Shown: positions 59,584-64,000 of the stretch, piece after piece | How positions within the stretch are numbered: the stretch's first letter is position 1 | How the letters are laid out: every line of letters begins with the position of its first letter | Assembly: GCF_006715785.1 (NCBI RefSeq) | Contig: NZ_VFNX01000001.1 | Coordinates: forward strand, 1,812,501 to 1,876,500 | Source of the DNA: Streptomyces puniciscabiei | Lineage (GTDB): Bacteria > Actinomycetota > Actinomycetes > Streptomycetales > Streptomycetaceae | Direction: 5' to 3' | Length of the DNA stretch: 64,000 nt | Program-made: the position numbers and the translations under genes | Notes under the pieces: model-generated | What the model saw: the letters and a program-made list of their open reading frames with translations, nothing else | The model's database searches: none | What the model was told of the DNA's origin: nothing

Positions 59584-60225
59584 GTGACAGCCATCGAGCA
59601 AACTGAGGCGGCACGCCCGCGTGGCACCCGTCTGCCGCGCCGAGCTCGACGGAACCAGCTGCTGGGCGCCGCCCAGGAGGTCTTCGTCGCGCAGGGGTAC
59701 CACGCGGCGGCGATGGACGACATCGCCGAGCGGGCCGGCGTGAGCAAGCCGGTGCTCTACCAGCACTTTCCCGGCAAGCTCGACCTCTACCTCGCCCTGC
59801 TGGACCAGCACTGCGAGTCGCTGATCCAGGCGGTGCGGGGCGCACTCGCCTCGACGACCGACAACAAGCAGCGCGTCCGCGCCACCATGGACGCCTATTT
59901 CGCCTACGTCGAGGACGACGGCGGCGCCTTCCGGCTGGTCTTCGAGTCGGACCTGACGAACGAGCCCGCGGTGCGCGAGCGCGTCGACAAGGTCACCAAC
60001 GACTGCGCCGAGGCGATCTGCGACGTCATCGCGGAGGACACGGGCCTGTCGCGCGCGGAGTCGATGCTGCTCGCCTCCGGTCTCGGCGGTCTCGCCCAGG
60101 TGGTGGCCCGCTCCTGGCTGCACAGCGACCGCAGCGTGCCGCGCGACCAGGCGGTGCAGCTGCTCACCTCACTGGCCTGGCGGGGCATCGCGGGCTTCCC
60201 GCTGCACGGCAGCGAACACCACTGA
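59584..60225 (+). CDS. TetR-family transcriptional regulator
   Basis: A 213-aa TetR repressor. The N-terminal DNA-binding domain has the helix-turn-helix MDDIAERAGVSKPVLYQHFPGK near residues 45-66 (stated in parts here: MDDIAERAGVS and KPVLYQHFPGK). The C-terminal ligand domain is all helical. GGGAGG stands directly before the GTG at 59584. No divergent target gene is present, so it may regulate itself or distant genes. Confidence 0.92.
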   Translation: MTAIEQTEAARPRGTRLPRRARRNQLLGAAQEVFVAQGYHAAAMDDIAERAGVSKPVLYQHFPGKLDLYLALLDQHCESLIQAVRGALASTTDNKQRVRATMDAYFAYVEDDGGAFRLVFESDLTNEPAVRERVDKVTNDCAEAICDVIAEDTGLSRAESMLLASGLGGLAQVVARSWLHSDRSVPRDQAVQLLTSLAWRGIAGFPLHGSEHH

Positions 60226-60359
60226 CGGCCGTTTGTTCCCGTCCGCTGTTCGCTGACGGCGTTCCGGCCCGGAGCGTGCAGGTCCCCTTACCGGACTAAT
60301 GTGTGCTGGGTACGGCGCGGAAGATCGCGCACATCACTGACCGTCGGAGGGACATAGCC

Positions 60360-60587
60360 GTGGAGGTCAAGATCGGCGTGCAGCACGCGCCCCGCGAGAT
60401 CGTTCTGGAGAGCGGTCAGAGCGTCGAGGAGGTCGAGCGCGTGGTGGCCGAGGCGCTGGCCGGGAAGACGGGGCTGCTGAGCCTTCAGGATGAGAAGGGC
60501 CGCAAGGTTCTGGTCCCGACCGACCGCCTCGCGTACGTGGACATCGGCGAGCCGACCGTGCGCAAGGTGGGCTTCGGCGCGCTGTAG
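60360..60587 (+). CDS. DUF3107 family protein
   Basis: A 75-aa protein beginning VEVKIGVQHAPREIVLESGQ and ending DIGEPTVRKVGFGAL, typical of the actinobacterial DUF3107 family. It has a small alpha/beta fold and no known activity. GGAGGG lies 8 nt ahead of the GTG at 60360. In actinobacteria such genes are often near a TetR regulator and an RNA helicase, as here. Confidence 0.88.
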   Translation: MEVKIGVQHAPREIVLESGQSVEEVERVVAEALAGKTGLLSLQDEKGRKVLVPTDRLAYVDIGEPTVRKVGFGAL

Positions 60588-60602
60588 GCGGACGTCATGC
60601 AC

Positions 60603-60635
60603 AAGGGCCCGGCGGCCGCGAGCCGCCGGGCCCTT
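60603..60635 (+). terminator. Terminator after the DUF3107 gene
   Basis: A perfect 14-bp stem (60603-60616 with 60622-60635), a 5-nt loop and a short TT-containing tail, 15 bp after the stop codon. Confidence 0.9.
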
Positions 60636-60757
60636 CCGTATGAGCGATGCACACGGCCGGCCCACAGCTCCTCCACAGCGGAGGATTGCACTCCGCAGGT
60701 CACGGGTATGACGGGCTACGACCGTCAAGGCAGACGTGCCGTGGGAGGGACCCGCTG

Positions 60758-61024
60758 ATGATCCTGGAAGCGCTCGGCTCCGCTGTGCTCGGTCTCGTCC
60801 TCGCCTGCGCGGCGGCGTACCGCCTGTCCCACCGTCTGCCGTCCCGCCCGCTGGTCCTGTCCACGGGCATCGCCGGCGCCCTCTTCGGCGACTTCGTCAC
60901 CCACACCGCCCTCGGCCCCGGCGCCGCCTGGCTGAGCCTCCTGGGCGCCGCGATCATCTCGGCGGCGTCCCTGTCCCTGCTCCTGCGCCCCGCAGGCAGG
61001 TTGCGCCGATCAGCGACGGCGTAG
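60758..61024 (+). CDS. Small membrane protein
   Basis: An 88-aa hydrophobic protein with three probable helices (MILEALGSAVLGLVLACAAA, PLVLSTGIAGALFGDF, AAWLSLLGAAIISAASLSLL) and a basic C-terminus. GGGAGGG lies 8 nt before the ATG at 60758. No family recognised; convergent with the ferritin-like gene. Confidence 0.78.
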   Translation: MILEALGSAVLGLVLACAAAYRLSHRLPSRPLVLSTGIAGALFGDFVTHTALGPGAAWLSLLGAAIISAASLSLLLRPAGRLRRSATA

Positions 61025-61029
61025 CAACG

Positions 61030-61115
61030 GCGCCTTTGCAGCGGGCGCAGGGGGCAGCGCCCCGAAGGGCGCGGGGAACTGCGCGAGCAACCACAACGCG
61101 CCCGCGGCCGCGCAA
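61030..61115. repeat. Nested-hairpin intergenic element
   Basis: GCGCAG (61045-61050) pairs with CTGCGC (61079-61084). Inside it, GCGCCC (61057-61062) pairs with GGGCGC (61067-61072) around a CGAA tetraloop. The string GGCGCGGGGAACTGCGCGA is one I remember as recurring in Streptomyces intergenic regions. It lies between convergent genes and may double as a terminator. Only one copy is seen in this window. Confidence 0.55.
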
Positions 61116-61150
61116 CTCACCGCACCCACCCCACAGAGCGCACCCGGCTC

Positions 61151-61897
61151 TCAGGCCGCGAGGCCCAGCGCGGCCATCCGCTTGGTGTGCGCCTCGGTGA
61201 TCCGCGAGAACATCTTCCCGACCTCCGCGAGATCGAACCCGTCGGCAACCCCGCCCACGAGCATCGTCGACAGCGCGTCCCGGTCGGCGACCACCCGCTG
61301 CGACTGCGACAGCGCCTCCCCCATCAGCCGCCGCGCCCACAGCGCCAGCCGGCCGCCCACGCGCGGGTCGGCGTCGATCGCGGCCCGCACCTTCTCCACC
61401 GCGAACCCGGCGTGCCCGGTGTCGTCGAGGACGGCCAGGACGAGCTCGCGGGTGTCGGAGTCGAGGCGGGCCGCGACCTCCCGGTAGAAGTCGCTCGCGA
61501 TCGAGTCGCCGACGTACGCCTTGACCAGGCCCTCCAGCCAGTCCGAGGGCGCGGTCTGCTTGTGGAAGCCGTCGAGCGCGGCGACGAACGGGTCCATGGC
61601 CGCCGTCGGCTCCTCGCCGATCTCGGTCAGCCGGTCCCGCAGCCGCTCGAAGTGGTGGAACTCGGCCGAGGCCATCTTCGCCAGCTCCGCCTTGTCCGCG
61701 AGGGTCGGCGCCAGCTTCGCGTCCTCGGCGAGCCGCTCGAACGCCGCCAGCTCCCCGTACGCGAGCGCGCCGAGCAGGTCCACGACGGCGGCGCGGTACT
61801 GCGGGTCGGCGGAGGCCTGCGCCCAGTCCTGGGCGGCGACACCGGTGGGTTCGGCGGAGGCGGCGGACGCGTTCTCGGGCTTGTCAGAGCTAGTCAT
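61151..61897 (-). CDS. Ferritin-like diiron-fold protein (MiaE-like)
   Basis: A 248-aa four-helix-bundle protein of the ferritin-like/MiaE-like group. Carboxylate and His residues lie in YGELAAFERL, SAEFHHFERL and DDTGHAGFAVEKV, matching the ExxH spacing of diiron sites. Actinobacterial members are annotated as tRNA hydroxylase-like, but the substrate is unproven. ATG at 61897. Confidence 0.78.
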   Translation of the reverse strand: MTSSDKPENASAASAEPTGVAAQDWAQASADPQYRAAVVDLLGALAYGELAAFERLAEDAKLAPTLADKAELAKMASAEFHHFERLRDRLTEIGEEPTAAMDPFVAALDGFHKQTAPSDWLEGLVKAYVGDSIASDFYREVAARLDSDTRELVLAVLDDTGHAGFAVEKVRAAIDADPRVGGRLALWARRLMGEALSQSQRVVADRDALSTMLVGGVADGFDLAEVGKMFSRITEAHTKRMAALGLAA

Positions 61898-62302
61898 GAG
61901 GCGCACAATAGCCCGCTTGCGTGGCGCCGGAGGGGTCCTGTCGATCAGTGTGACGACCATGACGTGACGAAATCGGCCATCGCATGTGCGCGAATCCGGG
62001 GTATGGTGGTAATGCGCCTGCCAGAGTGCGTCGACGGTGTTCGACGTCTCCGAACAGGCCGCACGCATGAGGATGCCCGGTCGGTGGCCCGATCGGCTCC
62101 GACCCGACAGCCCTCCGTGGCCGTACGGCGAAGTACGTACGACGACCGGAGGGACACCCTCAGCGGTACGAGCGCTAGAGCGTCGGCAGAGGTCCCGTGC
62201 CTTACGGCTTGCCCGAGTGGTTCGCCCGTACGGCAGCCGACGTCCCCGGCACGGTCGCACACGACCCCCGCGCTCGCCTCGCGCCGCGCACACAGAAGAG
62301 GC
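61898..62302 (+). promoter_or_regulatory. 405-bp gene-free leader of the RNA helicase with structured segment
   Basis: No credible gene is seen. CCCTCCG (62111-62117) pairs with CGGAGGG (62147-62153), enclosing GTACG (62123-62127) with CGTAC (62136-62140), a two-level hairpin about 150 nt before the helicase start. A long structured 5' UTR is common for cold- or stress-induced DEAD-box helicases; that link is inference. No -10/-35 pair could be picked with confidence. Confidence 0.4.
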
Positions 62303-64000
62303 ATGATCCTGACTACGACGTTTCGAGACCTTGGGATTCTCCCCGAGACCGCCGAGGCCCTGGAGGCCGTCGGCATCACCACTCCCTTCCCCATCCAGGA
62401 GATGACGCTCCCCGTCGCACTTTCCGGCACGGACGTCATCGGCCAGGCCAAGACCGGCACCGGCAAGACGCTGGGCTTCGGTCTTCCGCTCCTCGAGCGC
62501 GTCACCGTCCCTGCCGACGTCGAGGCCGGACGCGCCGCCCCCGAGGCCCTCACCGACGCCCCGCAGGCCCTCGTCGTCGTCCCCACGCGCGAGCTGTGCA
62601 CCCAGGTCACCAACGACCTGCTGACGGCGGGCAAGGTCCGTAACGTACGCGTGGTCGCGATCTACGGCGGCCGGGCCTACGAGCCCCAGGTGGAGGCCCT
62701 CAAGAAGGGCGTCGACGTGGTCGTCGGCACCCCGGGCCGGCTGCTGGACCTCGCGGGCCAGAAGAAGCTGAACCTCAAGCACGTCAAGAGCCTGGTCCTC
62801 GACGAAGCCGACGAGATGCTCGACCTGGGCTTCCTGCCCGACGTCGAGAAGATCATCGACATGCTGCCGGTCAAGCGCCAGACCATGCTGTTCTCGGCGA
62901 CCATGCCGGGCGCGGTCATCGGCCTCGCGCGCCGGTACATGTCCCGTCCCACGCACATCCGCGCCACCGCGCCGGACGACGAGGGCGCGACGGTCGCGAA
63001 CATCAAGCAGTTCGTCTACCGCGCGCACAACATGGACAAGCCGGAGATGGTCGCCCGCATCCTCCAGGCCGAGGGCCGCGGACTGGCGATGATCTTCTGC
63101 CGTACGAAGCGTACGGCCGCCGACATCGCCGAGCAGCTCCAGCGCCGCGGCTTCGCCTCCGGCGCGGTCCACGGCGACCTCGGGCAGGGCGCCCGCGAGC
63201 AGGCGCTGCGCGCCTTCCGCAACGGCAAGGTGGACGTCCTGGTCTGCACCGACGTCGCCGCGCGCGGCATCGACGTCGAGGGCGTGACCCACGTCATCAA
63301 CTACCAGTCCCCCGAGGACGAGAAGACCTACCTGCACCGGGTCGGCCGTACGGGCCGCGCGGGCGCCAAGGGTACGGCGATCACGTTCGTCGACTGGGAC
63401 GACATCCCGCGCTGGCAGCTGATCAACAAGGCGCTGGAGCTGGACTTCAACGACCCGGTGGAGACGTACTCCTCGTCCCCGCACCTGTTCTCCGACCTCG
63501 GCATCCCCGAGGGCACCAAGGGCACCCTGCCGCGCTCGGAGCGGACCCGTGCCGGTCTGGACGCGGAGGAGCTGGAGGACCTCGGCGAGACCGGCGGGCG
63601 TGGCGCACGCGGCCGCGGCCGTGGTGGCCGGGGCGAGCGTGAGGGGCGTCCCGAGTCCGGCACCGCCGAGCGCGAGCGTACGGCCCGTACGCCGCGCCGT
63701 CGCCGCCGCACCCGTGGCGGAGCACCGCTCGACGCCGCCGCGACCACCGCGGTACCGGCCGCCGAGCCGGGCGCCGCGGAGGCCACCGGTGCGGAGGAGG
63801 CGGGCGCTCCCCGCGCCCTGCGCCGCCGTCGCCGTACCCGCGGCGGGGCGCCGGCGCAGCCGGTGACGGCCACCGAGGCCGCCGTCGAGTCGGTGGACAC
63901 GGCGGCGGGCCCGGCCCGGCTGGAGACCCCCGAGGCCCCGGAGAAGCCGCGCCGCCGCACCCGCAGGTCTGCGGAGCCGGCCGCGACCGAGACCACCGCG
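62303..64000 (+). CDS. DEAD-box ATP-dependent RNA helicase (3' end outside window)
   Basis: At least 566 codons are open to the last base of the window, so the C-terminus is missing. The helicase core is complete: a Q motif near residue 28, AKTGTGKT, PTRELC, VLDEADEM, FSAT, the DVAARGIDVEG region and HRVGRTGRAG. After about residue 400 comes an Arg/Gly-rich tail (GRGARGRGRGGRGER) with two RRRRRTRGGAP repeats, likely RNA-binding. It resembles RhlE-like cold-shock helicases of actinobacteria. AGAAGAG precedes the ATG at 62303. Confidence 0.93.
   Translation, partial: MILTTTFRDLGILPETAEALEAVGITTPFPIQEMTLPVALSGTDVIGQAKTGTGKTLGFGLPLLERVTVPADVEAGRAAPEALTDAPQALVVVPTRELCTQVTNDLLTAGKVRNVRVVAIYGGRAYEPQVEALKKGVDVVVGTPGRLLDLAGQKKLNLKHVKSLVLDEADEMLDLGFLPDVEKIIDMLPVKRQTMLFSATMPGAVIGLARRYMSRPTHIRATAPDDEGATVANIKQFVYRAHNMDKPEMVARILQAEGRGLAMIFCRTKRTAADIAEQLQRRGFASGAVHGDLGQGAREQALRAFRNGKVDVLVCTDVAARGIDVEGVTHVINYQSPEDEKTYLHRVGRTGRAGAKGTAITFVDWDDIPRWQLINKALELDFNDPVETYSSSPHLFSDLGIPEGTKGTLPRSERTRAGLDAEELEDLGETGGRGARGRGRGGRGEREGRPESGTAERERTARTPRRRRRTRGGAPLDAAATTAVPAAEPGAAEATGAEEAGAPRALRRRRRTRGGAPAQPVTATEAAVESVDTAAGPARLETPEAPEKPRRRTRRSAEPAATETTA

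Overview
The window is chromosomal DNA of a streptomycete, or a very close relative. It is very GC-rich, codons almost always end in G or C, and GTG starts are common. Marker families include WhiB-like regulators, mycoredoxin, AdnAB and AIM24/TerD proteins. From memory, the gene order resembles the conserved core around SCO5208 (hisN) down to SCO5166 (DEAD-box helicase) in Streptomyces coelicolor; I could not check this. I see no transposase, phage gene, rRNA or CRISPR array.

Bases 1-24 kb hold hisN, a CBS-domain protein, and a catalase with a divergent Fur-family regulator and an operator inside the catalase promoter. Two identical initiator tRNA genes flank a Sel1-repeat protein. Then come a UPF0182 giant membrane protein, a PDZ/Lon-like protease behind a 57-aa membrane protein, moaE, an SDR-family protein, a metalloprotease-like protein with a coupled Nudix hydrolase, and an operon of one TerD-AIM24 fusion plus two AIM24 proteins. 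A YgjP-type metallopeptidase lies divergent from an orphan E1-like (ThiF/TOMM-type) protein that overlaps an ABC1 kinase. The wblC (whiB7) locus has a visible promoter, a 106-codon leader ORF, an intrinsic-terminator attenuator, and a coupled downstream gene.

Bases 24-44 kb are rich in DNA repair and metabolism: uvrD2, mycoredoxin, nudC, an M20 dipeptidase, adnB-adnA and an alkyltransferase-like protein. They continue with a large membrane protein that has a pseudokinase-like middle domain, two tandem tripeptidyl-aminopeptidase-like lipoproteins, and moeZ.

Bases 44.9-50.4 kb hold the most unusual locus. It is a tightly coupled five-gene operon: a PelF-like GT4 glycosyltransferase, a polytopic membrane protein, an unnoticed 66-aa ORF, an NAD-dependent epimerase and a spherulin-4-like protein. 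These families match those used to make galactosamine-rich exopolysaccharides (Pel, fungal galactosaminogalactan). Next is a complete dipeptide/oligopeptide ABC transporter operon, preceded by a leaderless 31-codon leader peptide with a near-consensus promoter.

Bases 56.2-64 kb hold a DUF3152 protein with a 12-residue collagen-like repeat, an alpha/beta hydrolase, a small acidic protein, a TetR regulator, a DUF3107 protein, a small membrane protein, a ferritin-like protein and the start of a DEAD-box RNA helicase cut by the window end. Several intergenic regions carry perfect tandem duplications (18, 34 and 53 bp) or hairpin elements.
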